A stretch of 41,936 nt of DNA from Gonium pectorale (lineage: Eukaryota > Chlorophyta > Chlorophyceae > Chlamydomonadales > Volvocaceae): NCBI GenBank assembly GCA_001584585.1, contig LSYV01000013.1, positions 392,292-434,227 of the forward strand, given 5' to 3'. The notes beneath the pieces were generated by a model. That model was not told the DNA's origin, searched no databases, and saw only the letters and a program-made list of their open reading frames with translations. Positions 1-12,400 of the stretch are shown here, piece by piece (position 1 is the stretch's first letter; the number at the start of each line of letters is the position of its first letter). The translations under genes were made by a program, and so were the position numbers.

Positions 1-459
1 CCACCCCCGCCAGCACCCAGCCCGCCTCCCGTACCGCCCTCGCCCAGACCGCCCTCTCTACCACCTCCCTCCCCCGTACCGCCCTCCCCCGCGCCGCCAG
101 GCCCTAACCCTCCGTCCCCTCCACCTCCGTCCCCTGCCCCGCCATCGCCCAAACCGCCTTCGCCCGAGCCTCCGTCCCCCGCACCGCCGTCTCCTAGGCC
201 ACCGAGGCCCCCTCCCCCTTTACCCAGGCCACCGCCTCCCGCGCCCCCTGCGCCGTACCCCCCAGCGCCATCGCCGCCCTCACCAAGGCCTCCGTCCCCT
301 AGCCCGCCTTCTCCGACCCCGCCCTCCCCACGCCCGCCCTCGCCGCGCCCTCCTTTCCCATCGCCCCCATCGCCCCGGCCGTCGCCGCCCAACCCACCAT
401 CCCCAGCCCCGTCTCCCCCGAGGCCGCCGTCCCCTCCGTCCGATAACGTAGCGGTGCAG
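1..459 (+). other. Proline-rich (hydroxyproline-rich glycoprotein-like) rod exon
   Basis: Frame 1 reads 153 codons without a stop, almost wholly Pro with Ser and interspersed Ala, Arg, Lys, Glu or Asn, in PPSPxPPSP repeats. It ends in S-D-N-V-A-V-Q at a CAG|GTACGG donor. Such SPxP stretches are typical of algal extensin-like wall glycoproteins, in which prolines are hydroxylated and O-glycosylated and form a stiff polyproline-II rod. The next exon (731-868) reads [14 protein letters not shown] and is non-repetitive. The rod may extend further upstream of the window. Confidence 0.9.
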
Positions 460-3400
460 GTACGGCATGCGTGCAGCGCACTCAAAACACCATATTGTGC
501 AAGCATTCCGGAGGCGCAGGCTCTCAGAAGAAAAGTAAGCTGCCTTGCATCTGGCATCCTCGTGAAATATCCTGGCCATGTACGGATCATCCACGCCGGG
601 CGCCCTCGGGGTACGCTCTGGCCGCGTGCGTAATACCCTCGGCTGAGGTCCGTGGGCTTCCTAAGCACCGTAGCGCCAAAACCAGGTTACCGCACGGATC
701 GTAGATCGTAAATGTGATCATCCCACGCAGGGAGCGCTCGGAGCGGTCGACACGCGTGCCGGCTACGTCTGGACCGTCCAGGAAGCATCAGGGGCCTTCT
801 ACCAACTGCCAGCACAGCCGCTGGACTCATCGTCGAACCCCGTGCCAGCAGGGTCCAAGGTGTCAATGGTGAGGCCGCTGCTGTAAGGCAAGATCATTGT
901 GCGCGCACGGTGATTGTAATGGTACCAATAGGTGGCTGGGTGCATTGCTTCAGCGCTCGAAGCTCGCGCGTGCGTGTTCGAAGTCAGCACATGAAGAGGG
1001 CCCGTCCTATGAGCCTCGGAAAACCCGACAACGCTCCAAACAGGTACTGTGCCTGCTGACCCGCAGGATTGCTTGACAACTGTCAACGGTCGGCTGTGCA
1101 CATCGGTCAGCAACGTCACCATCATGTGAGTACGGGGTACGACGGCGACGCCCGCGTGCTTGTGAGGGTCAGGTCTCACACGCCACGTGGAGAAAGCTCT
1201 GATGGAACTCCCCACGACATCTCACGCATGCCCTCAATGCGGGTCAGCTCTAGTACCAGTGAATGCTGCTGCTGATATACGCGTATCTTGCCACTGCGCT
1301 GCATTTGCAGAAGCCGTGCCACCCTGGCGCCGGCCACCACCGGCGTCCAAGTGCGGCCGCTGGTTGCGGTAGTGCAGCTCAGCGGCTCCTGCGCCGCCGC
1401 ACAGGAGGGCATGCCCATCAGCCCAGAGGCGGTGCGCAGCGCTTACTTGGAGGGCTTCAGCCATTCGCTGCAACTCGAGTCGTGCAGTTACGGCAAGATG
1501 ACGTACGACGCAGCCGCCCTACAGGTAAGTCAATTGTCACGGTGGCGCATTTGGGTCGGCCTGGTGTATGCGTGGCCCTTCCACCAGGTACCGAGCCGAT
1601 CGCAGTATGTGTGTCCGCCTGCCTTGCGCGCTTTACCCTCACCTCAGTCCGCGCGCTGTCGAATATTTCCTTGCCATCGGGACCTTCGCAGATCGTCAAC
1701 ATATCCCTGTCCTGCGACGATGGCGCTGGCTGTGACTACCTGCGCATCGCCAGCGCGGGCATTCCGGTCCTACGAACGATGCTGGGAGGTGTGTCCGTGT
1801 TGTCACCCAGCTGCGGTCATGGCGGGAACAGCTAGTGGGCTGCATGGCTGGCGCAGCGGCGCAGATCAGGGGATGCCTGCATGCCTAAACCCTGCTGCAA
1901 CATCAGGCCCATCTAGCACCCGCTGTTGCTTTGTCTTTGTTGCACCTCTGTCTTCCTTGTCGTTTCCACGCGCTCATGCTGTCGTGCTGCCCGCGCCGAC
2001 CCTGCTCGCAGCTGACATGGATGCATACGGCCACCTGGTATTTGTGCTCCCGAGCGCCCTCGAGTGTCCCTGGAACGTAGCGGCGGTCAGCCCCGGCAAC
2101 GTGGCATGGTACCGGCCCAACGGCTCGGTGAGACCGTCGGCAGCTGCATGCTCCAGCGATTATCCGAACGCAATTCAGGAGTGCCGTACTCGCGCGCAGT
2201 GTGCCTGCACGCTGACACCCGCAAATGCCTCCCACCAACCTCATCCAGGGCATTCTAAACACGGGCACCGTCATGCAAGGACTCCTCAGCAGTGAGTACT
2301 TCGCGGGGCATGCAGCGGGGCTCTGGGCTGCAGGAGTCTTATCAACGCATCGTGAGACAGCATATCGTTCTTGCGTGTCATGTACATGAAGCCGCCTGTG
2401 ATAGCACCCGTGCAGCTCACACAGAACGCGTGGGCAGGATTTGTAACACCGACTGCCGGAAGTAACACGCTACGAAGTTGGCGCACGGCCCTGTGTTGCG
2501 GCCCGTGCATGCCTACTGACAAACTCTCGCGCACCCCGTTTGTCTATATGACACTCGCTTCGAAGATTTCGGCTTGTACGCCGCATGGGAGGCGGGCGTG
2601 CAGTATGGCGACGGATCCACGCCCATGGGTAACGGATCAGCCTGCCCCTCGGCGCCGGAGCTGCTCCGCCTGGGCTGGGCAACGCCCCTGGCAGTCCTGA
2701 ACGGCAGCAACCTGCCGGAGGACGGAGCCTACAAGAGCTACCGTCTGCCCGCCACTTACCTGACGGGAGATGGAGTCGTGCTGCGCATCGTGCCCGACTG
2801 GCTAGGGTCTGCGTACACCAGGTAACAGAATGGAGCTGAGGGTAGATGGGAGATGCTAACAAGTCAAAAGGTCTCACGGTATCGCATGCAGCTGACGTGG
2901 AGTTGAGTCGTGGGCTTGACTCACGGGCGGTTGCGTCGCGCAGCCCGGTGATTGATGACAGCCTGCCCGCGCCTGCGTCCACGCACGGTTGTGCATGGTC
3001 CGCGTAACACTCGAGCTCCCCGTGCGGCGCGTGCCTCTACCTCCGCGCAGCAACATGTACTTGGCCTACCGGCAGAGGGGCGGTGGTGATGGGTCGCTGA
3101 GCGACCGGTACCACAACAAGGTGCGGTTGCCGCCGGGGCCTCTCCCACAAGCCTTACGCATATTGCAAGCGGGCGGGGTTTGGCGGCGGGTCTTATTGAC
3201 GCATTTAGTAGACGCTGCCAGCACCAGGGTACCAAACGACCATGTAAACGGCCTTCCGCAATCCCTGAATCGCCTGCGCTGTAGGTCCATGTTCACACCG
3301 GAGACAAGTCGGCCCTCGATGAGGTTCGATCCCTGAGTGATCTGCGCTTTGCGCTGGCCGGATTGGTCAGCCTAAACGATGCCGTTGACTTCCCTGCTTT

Positions 3401-6400
3401 CCGTGTCCAAGTCAGGGCCGCCAGTGAGTATCCTGCGCTTACATTTGCAACTGTGTCCATGTGTGCACTTCACAGCGCCTACTGGATTCTGTTCTGTTTG
3501 ATCCCATGCTGGCCCGCAGCATCTTCGTGCATGGCTACATCGCGATCAGGCAATCTAAGGGTTGCTGTGGACGTGAACCTGCGTATGTTGCTTCATCTGG
3601 GCTGTGCCCGTTGCACGCGCAGGGCTCGAGCAAACAACCATGGTCGTGCAAGTATGCCGCTATCGGTTCGTCCCGGATGAGTGCGAAGAGGTGTCTCCCC
3701 CGCCTCCCCCGCCACCGTCTCCAAACATGGATGGTAAGCGCAAAGAGCGGTCGCAACAGACGGCGGCCTTCGATAGAAAAGATTCGGGCGATGCATATTC
3801 TGGAGGTTATAGGGAATGGGGCGCACATCTTTTTCCGCTTCCTTCAGGCCATGGCGTGCGTCAGTGTCTGATTTCTGCTTCAGCTGCGCCCGTTATGCTC
3901 TTCGGTGTGGCTGCAGGCCTCACGCTGCGCGTCCAGTCCCTCGCGGCTATGGTGAGGAGCATCCCAGCGGCGCTGGCGGCTGCCCTCTCCGCTTCTGCCG
4001 GGTAGGTGTATGCGGCTCTCCGTGCCAGTACTGCATTTTGCTCACTCGTCTACAGATCATGTATGTGCTGCCGCTTATATATATGTGCTGTATGGCCTTT
4101 CGCCACACCCGACTTGTGCTGCAACGGCGCCCCACCCTGTGGTGATGTCACGGTTGAGCCGCAATCCGCTGATCGGCAGGCAACGTCGATCCATGCTAAC
4201 CTGGGACGGTTTCAGCGCGGTGGTGGGCTACGACGGCGGCTACCAGTGGTTCATCGACAGCAGCAGCACGGATCTCCTGTCGGAATGGAAGGCCACCGTG
4301 GCTACGGCCCTTCGCGCCGATGCTCCCTGGCTGTCGCAGCTGGTAAGATGGAGCCTCCTCCCCTCCATGCATGCACCTTTCATCAGTCTTGCTCCTAGTT
4401 CCACGTGGTTAAACCACATTCATCTACAATACTAATGCTCACGTACAGTCGCGCCTGGCAATCCTAACCCACCTGCCCACGTCCATCGCTTGCAGGTGAA
4501 GGCCCCTGATGACACGTCCTCGTGGCTCTTCGTTGCCACGGTGACGCGGCTGGGAAGCGGCGACTTCGCCTTCGACGTCACCACGCGCAAGGCCCTGTAC
4601 CTGCTTTCCGACCTCTCTGCGCAGCTCCAGATCGCCAGCACGGGCATCACGCTGCCCAAGATTGAGCCGGTGGACGACGCGCCTACAAGGCTGGTCAACC
4701 TGGTGACGGACGCGGCTGGCTCACTTACGCAGCTGTCAGTAGGCCTGGCCGGTGACTGGACCATCGCCTCCATAGCGCAGCGGCTCGGGATGTCTTGGTC
4801 GATGCCACCAGACGTCATCACCATCAGCGAGCCCCATATAGTGGTCGCACGGACCGCAGGTGCGGGTGCCTTCACTGACGCCTCTGTTAACTCACGTGGG
4901 CTATGGACCTTGTCAAAGTCAGCCGGCGCGATGGGTGTTTGGTTCGGGGCTCCCATCGTTGAGGGGTCCATGGGGTTGGCGCGTGCCACGGACGCCCAAG
5001 CCCTGCATGCTCATAGGCACCCGGTGCAAGCTGCTGGTACGAGCCTTGATTGTCCTCTCCGCCGGCCACCTTCATAGTCGGTGCGTTTTTCCAAGGAGTT
5101 GCCCTGCGACTCCTACTGGCTACGGTACTTCAGGTCGTTATCGTATACAGGTGCCCTCCTACCACGCTTGCTGTACATGCAGGAGCAACGGTTGTGCAGA
5201 TTCGGGTCCGCGCAACAGTGCCGACTCTGGACATAAAGAACGTGCAGGCTACGATCGTGGTTAAGGGTGTGCAGTTCGGACTCTTACGGGTAAGGATGAT
5301 TCTCTGCAGCGGTGTTTTTTTCCTGTTTTTGCGCGTGGCTCAGGTGACCGTGCGTTGCGCGAGGATATGAAGCTGACTCGCCGTCGCGCGCATCGCAGTT
5401 CGATCCAGCGGCATCGTTCGCTGGCGGCCTCCTCTCCATCAGCAACCTTAGCGTCGCTGCATACAGCAACTCCGTGCTTCAGTTCCAGGGTTCAATCAGC
5501 TTCCTGGGCATCCCGCTGAGCGGCGGCGTCAATATGACGTCCAGAGCGCTGGCGAGCATCGGCTCCGGCCTCTCGCTGTCGGTGAGCGCCCCCAACGTTA
5601 ACCTCACGGAGGCGCTTCTGGACTACCGCATGTGGGACGCCGCACCCGACCTGGTTCTGCGGAAGATCGCAGAGACGGCTTTCGCCAACCTCCAACTCTC
5701 TTCAAGCGGCGGTAGGTCATGAATCTGATAGCAGCACGTAATTGGTTGTGATCAGTAGTGGAAAGTGAGGATCGTCAGAGGCGGCGCAGGGTGCATCCGC
5801 TGCACAGGTCGGCTGGGCTGCGTTTTGCCGTCCCCAGCAATCAAAGCCGCGTGCCTCCATCCTCGCTGCAGGCTCCTACTATGGGGTCGCAGGGCCGAAC
5901 GCCAACGCCTCGCTCTTCTTCGGCTTGGATGGCTACGGTCTTCGCTACATTAGGCTCAGCGTCACCGGGCGCTGCCTGAGCCTGTCACAACTTGCGAAAG
6001 AGATGGCGTTTGGCTTCGACTTGCCGTCGGATACTGTGGCCTCGCTATGTGACCCCTCTGTCGAGCTCGTGCCGTACTACATAGGTGAGCAGGAAAGCCA
6101 CAGGGCAGACTATGCCAGCACAACGGACATCCTCGCCTAAGCCGTGTGCGCGCCCGCTTGCAGCGTGGAGCTGTGCGGACACGTGCCGCATGTATGGGGC
6201 ATTGATTGACAGACATCCAACGCCCGCCCACGCATTGCCTTCTTCGCAGGTGCCCCTAACTTTGCATGGACTGACGGCAGGCTGTTCCAGCCCTCTGGCA
6301 CGGTCCGTTTCGGCATGAGCCTTCCGGACTTGAGTCCCGACGTGGCCACTGCCGCCCTCACGTTCAAGGGTTCCACCGGGGAGTCACCGGCGAGCTTCAG

Positions 6401-9400
6401 CGTCAAGGTGTGTACTGCAATGCACACATGCATGCGCCGTACGAAGAATGAGTGTAATGTATCGTGTCCATTCCGCAGCTTCTGTCGCCCATCTCGGTGC
6501 TCAACAACTGGGCGGCGGTGAAGGACGTGGCGCTCACCTTGGTGCCCGACTCTGGCTTCACAGTCAACGCGACGATCAGCGTGCCGGAGCTCGGCCTGGT
6601 GGATGCGAGCTGCTGGGCGGAGTACACGGACCCCACCCGCACGTTCCTGTTCAAGGTGCGTGCCGCATGTGTGTGAAGAGCCCGGGCGAACCCGCCCGAG
6701 AAAGCAATCAGCTGGCAGCAATCCTTCTTGTTGTGGCCTATCGTGTGTGATAGAGACTGTGTGGTGCGTGTGTGAAAATAAGCAAGAATCCCGTAATGCG
6801 TGATGTCCCCGCCGGCCTATCGCACTTCACCACCCCCACCCCGCCCCGTCTCGTGCCACTGCCGGCAAATGCTCAGTTTGCTGGCTTGCCCAAGCTGGTC
6901 AACGGGCTCGTGGCCATCGACTCCCTGGCTCTCAAGGTCCCCCGTGGCTCCCAGTATGCGGAGGGCTCTGCGCGGGGATCGATCGCGGGCTTCACCGGTG
7001 CTGTCACCTTCAACCTCAGCAGGCCAAGCGTCGCAACGCTCAAGCCTACGATGTCACTGTCGTTCGCCCTTCCCAACATCACGCTGGGCCCTCTGGTCAC
7101 GGCACTCCTGCCCGGCGTCGCCCTGAACCAGTTCCTCCCAAGTTCGTTCACGGGGGCGCAGTTCCCGCAGGTGCAGATCTCCGCACCCAACACGACAGTC
7201 GGTGAGTTGCGGTCTATCTGCTGTCAACGCTTGTCTGAGTGGATAGCCGGATGGCGTAAGGCAAAATGCCGCAACTGCCCGCTTTGGCTTAAGCAGCATC
7301 GTAAGAGGAGAGCATCGTGCTAGTTGCTCCGCCTTGCATCGGATGAAGCGGGCGCTTTGGCGGTGTGTATATGGCGCCTATGCGCATGTCCCCGCGTCCC
7401 TCCCCACCACCACCCACCAAGACACCTGCGTTGCTGCGCCCGTGCCGCGCGCCCATCCGTCGCAGGCGTGCACCGGCTCCAGGCTGGCCCCACCAGCAAT
7501 GGCGTCACTGCCGATGTTGTGTTCGACAGTACCGGGCCGCTCCTGGCCTCCTTGGGGCTCGACAAGGGAATGGACCTCGCAGCGCTCCTCGCTGATGTGG
7601 GCATCCCATTGCCCGTCGACACCAACGGCATGATCTCCGTCTCGAACGCGGCCCTGACCGTCGTTTCCAACAGGACTGGCTACAACCTGACAGGTGCGAC
7701 GCCCAGCTGGCCTTGGGGGTGCGAGGCACGTTTGCCCTTCATACGGCTGCAGCGCCCGGCGAGCAAGGCGACGGCCACGTGGTCGCTCACGCTGCTCACG
7801 CAACGGGCAGAAGCGTATGCCATGCACCTACGACGGTACTTAATGATGGCGCGGGTAGCGGTGCTGCCGTTATCCCTGCCGTTATCCCTGCTCACTTCGC
7901 GCCCTTCTGCACCTGCGTCCATGCCCCTGCCTTCGCCCCATCCGTCTCTGCTGCAGAGGTAGCCGGAAGGCCTGTCAAGCCCCCTGGGGCATACCTGGTT
8001 CTGACGGTATCGATCCCCGCCCTGGAGATTTCATCGCTCGCCAGCGAGATTCAGACCCGGGACGCGCAGGGCCGCCTCCAGCCTACGGTTGTACTTACGG
8101 TACGTTGGGAGATAACCTCCACGATTGGTATCCAAGCCCTCCGAGGCAATGGCTGCGCCCATGCACAGATGCCTTTGAAGCCCGGATGCTGGCTGGCGTA
8201 AAATGTGTTGCCCCTATCTATGCTTTGCCAACGCAGCTCAACCAAACCGTTTCAGTCGCGGGCGGCCTGCTGGTCCTCTCTGGAGTCAGCATCACGGCGG
8301 TCCAGGGCACCGGCCTGTTGACCAGGGCCAACGCCAGTTTCTTCGGCATCACCTTTGGCGCCAACCTGACCTTGACAAAACCGCCAGTCGGCGGAGTCAG
8401 CCTGGCGGGTACGCTGCGGACCTTCAATGTCAGCCTCTTGGACGCGGTCAAGCACCCGCGCATGTGGACGTCCCCGCCGGCCCTTGTCACCACGAAGCTG
8501 ACGGACGTGGTGTTCCCCGTGGTCAGCGTCGACGTGAGGCAAGGTAGGAGGCTCGGCAATTGACAGTTGACAGTTGACGGTTAGCAGGCGCTACAGAGCA
8601 GCGCTCTGGACCATCAATGCCCGGTCGCTCTTGTGTAGATTGCCCCACCTTTTGCCCCACCTTCTGCCTCCGTTGCGCATCGTGCTTTACTGCCAATCCA
8701 CAGGCGCGTACTACATCTCTGCGGGTCCCGTGGGCGGCACCAGCCTGTCCATCATTCTGGACGCCCGCGGCCTGCGCCACATCAGGATAGGTATGGCGGC
8801 CGACTACTGCCCCGGCCTCGGCCAGCTCTGGAGCGACATCGGCGTGAGCCTGAGCTTGCCGGATGGTCTGACCATGTCGGCGTGCGGCCCAGCCTTGGAG
8901 TACACACCATATTACGCCGGTAAGGCTAGTAAGGCTGGACTAGCGGTGTTGCATAGCTCGCGTGCAATTGTTTGTGGTCTCTGTACAAACTTGCCTACCC
9001 GGACTGCCGCATGGGTCAGTTGTCGGTTTCCCCTAGCTTGTAACCATGAACGACCGTGTGCCCGTTTGCGGCTATAATGTCCGTACAGGTGCTGCGAACT
9101 TTGTAACAAGCAGCAACACGACGCTAGTCCCTGGGGGCACAGTCAGCGCCGCAATCAGCATACCGGGCATCAGCATCAACAAGGCGCCCGCCAAGTTTGT
9201 ATACACGGATGCGTCGGGGCAAGCTCCAGCGGAGTACCGCATCCAGGTGGGCTCACACGCGGTTACGTTAACCAGAGCGCACTCCACCGTCGCTAGCCAC
9301 GTACACGGCAACAGGTTCATGCGCATGTTTCACACCGATCACACCGCTTCACCTGCACGAAGCGCATGTGTGTACATCAAGCGTGTGCACACAAACTTCC

Positions 9401-12400
9401 GGCGAGTACATGCCATGCGTCAAGACCGTCCGATTGCCGCCGGTAGGTCCTCCACTGGATGTCTTGACCATGGGCGCGCAGGGCAGGCATCAGCCGGCAC
9501 CAACCTGGCCCGATCGTGTGCGCCCGTTTCCTAATTACGGTGAAAAAAACCACCCTTGCTACCCGCGGCCCTCCTAAAATCCACGGTGAACAGATTCAGG
9601 GCAATTTCTACCTGCTCGACAGCTTTGCGACCGTGCGCAGCATGGAACTGTACGGCATGTCCCGGTCTGCAGCCCAGGCCACGGTCACGCTCGATGTGCC
9701 GCGGCTAGGCCTCTTCCGCACCGACGCCAGTCTGTCCTACAACAGCACAACACAGGCGTTCACACTCCAGGTTGTGTTGCGCACCATGCGAGTACCGGCG
9801 GTCGTGTGGACACCGGGTTGCGTCGATGATGCGGCCTTGGGCCTTGCGCGAGCGGACTAAGCTGCAACGTACCAGCGACAATGGCGGCGTGTGCCCATGC
9901 ATTACCTGGGCTCCACCAAATGCAGGAAGTTCTAACAAGTAGCGTGCACTCTGCTGTTGCAGGTTACGGGCGCTGCGAGCATCTTCTCGGAGTACATAGT
10001 CCTAAAAGGCGTTGGGTTCACCATTCCCCGGGGTGCTTCGTACTTTGCGGGCACCGCCAACGCGTCATTCCTGGGCAGCGTGGGCTCGGCGTCCTTCAAT
10101 GTGACCCGCCCGGCCGGCGTGGGCCTGGACGCTGCCGCAAGCAGCAAGGTGTCCTTATCCATCACGCTTCCAAACGTGAAAATTGGAGAGCTTTTCGCAA
10201 CGATCTTCGCTGGCTCGCCCAGAGGCAACGAGTTCATCTCCGACATTTTTTCCTTCGTCGCGGACGCACTCCTCCGCGATGTACGACTGTCAACCGTGGA
10301 CCTTGATTCCGGTAGGCGAAAGGCGCCCCCCGGGGCGATTGGGGGCAGTGCGATATTACCACCGTCCCGTAGCAGGGCTACTTCTTGCCGTGTTGGGAAT
10401 AAGTGGTTCGCAGCAAGGAGTGATGCCCCAGGCTCCTGCCAGAGGGCTCCCATCGTCTGAAGCACAAGTTACCCGTCGTGCGCAAGCCCACTAAACACAT
10501 GCCCCGAGAGCACGTTGCCCCTGCACCGACGGACCCACCCCTTTCGTCATGCAGGCCTGTTCCGGCTACAGGCGGGGCCACTCGCCATCAGCGGCATAAC
10601 CCACGACTACACTGTCGACAAAAGCGGCATCGCCTTCGGGACGTTGGGCCTTGACCAGAACCTGGACATTGTGGCAGCTCTGTCTGCCTTCGGAGTTCAG
10701 CTTCCGGCGGACATTGTAAACGGCATTCTAACCATGTCAAAGCCCTCTCTATCGTTCATCTCCAACAGAACTGACGTGAACATCACAGGTTTGTCGGACG
10801 CCTGTCGGCATTTACTGATGCTGGAGCAGGGACTACCGGTGCCGCTCAGCTGCAGCTAGCAGCTGTTTTATGGTTTAGCACCATTCGCCTAAAGCATTAT
10901 CCGCCTTTGGATGCGGGTTCAGTTGACACAATGCAATGGACTTGCACTATCACGTGCCACGGAAAGCTGACCATACTAATATTTGTCTGTACCTTGACCC
11001 GTTGGCAGGGATAAACCCGAGCTTTGGGAAGCCCCCGGGTGTATATCTGAACTTTGGGCTGAGGCTCCCCTTGCTCGACAAGCAGACCTTCCTGTGCGAG
11101 GTCCTGATCAAGGATGCCTCCGGCAACAAGATGACGAACATTGTGTTCCAGGTGCGATGCAGGGCCCGTCGTTACAACGGATGCGGCAGGTCGCCCATCA
11201 TCACAGCATGCGACGCCGTGGACAAAGGAGAATTGATGGCCACTGCAAGACGTGCAAGTGGCCCTCCGCCGCCGATGTGGGCATAGCGGCGGGAGCGGGC
11301 CCCAGCGACCCATGGGTCATGTGAAGAGAGTCCATCCTACGCCGATGTGGGCCTGGGTCACCCATTTACCTGATCCCCTTCCATGCCGGTTCATTTGGCA
11401 TTCCCGCAGATGAACCAGGCAATCGCCCTTGCGGGTGGCCTCTTCCGATTTGAATCAATGAACTTGACGGCGATCAAGGGCTTTGGACTGCAGAGCCTGG
11501 GAAGTGCCAGGTTCCTTGGCGTGCCCCTATCCTCCAACATTAACATCACGACTATCGGCGGTCGGAGCGGGCTTAACTTTTTCCTTAACGGCTCAGATGC
11601 AAACCTGGGCACGGCCATTAAAGATGCGCGCATGTGGCCGGCTGCGCCGACGTTTGTGACGCGCAAATTGTCCGAGATTACCTTCCAGTCATTCGGCATC
11701 ATGAGTGAGTGCTGAAGCTGCCGGATAGCCGTATGCGGTATGTACGGACGGCCTACCTACCGGACGGCATGGCTCACCCATATTGGAGGGGCCGGTATCG
11801 GAATTATGTGCGGCGCCGTGCTCGCTACCCCGGTCGGCCGCCGATCCAACTAGCTATCGTACGCCCCGCTTGGTGCCGCGTGCTGTCCTTTATAGAGGCT
11901 GCCCATGCTGACTGCCTTTGCCTCACCTGGCAACAACGCCATTGCCCGGCCACACGGCCATGTATGCGCCACCGGATGCACCCCTGTGCAGGCGAGATGA
12001 GGGGCGACGTTGCCACAGTCAGCAGCTCTGACGGTAAGCTGTTCCACAACCTTGCGAGGCGATTGATTGGATGGCTTTGGCCAAGTGGCAGTGGATCGGG
12101 GCGGCATACTGTCGTGTGAGACCACGAGCCCGGCTGGGAAGCACGTCTCATTTCATCATCCGCGGCTCACCAGCCATGGTTCAAATGCTCGGCCACCTTA
12201 CATACTGTTGCCTACGGCCCGACCCTCAGACCTGTATTTCTATGGTTACGCCCGGCCCAAGTCGGGGCCTGGTGCCAACGCCGCCATCGCTATGGACACC
12301 ACCACGGGGCTGCGCTACATCAAGATCGACCTCGACGGCTTGTGCCTCGCCCTGGGCCTGCTGCTTAACGACATGGGGCTGGGTGCAAACGTCCCCGACA

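Noticed and set aside
299..594. Minus-strand Gly/Arg-rich frames at the left edge
   Set aside because: These are the complement of the proline-rich exon; Pro codons read backwards give Gly/Arg/Trp runs.
1288..2295. Continuous 335-codon plus-strand frame treated as one exon
   Set aside because: It crosses strong splice sites (CAG|GTAAGT at 1524, CTCGCAG at 2011). Only its pieces at 1311-1524 and 2012-2127 match the M11 family; the middle belongs to another frame.
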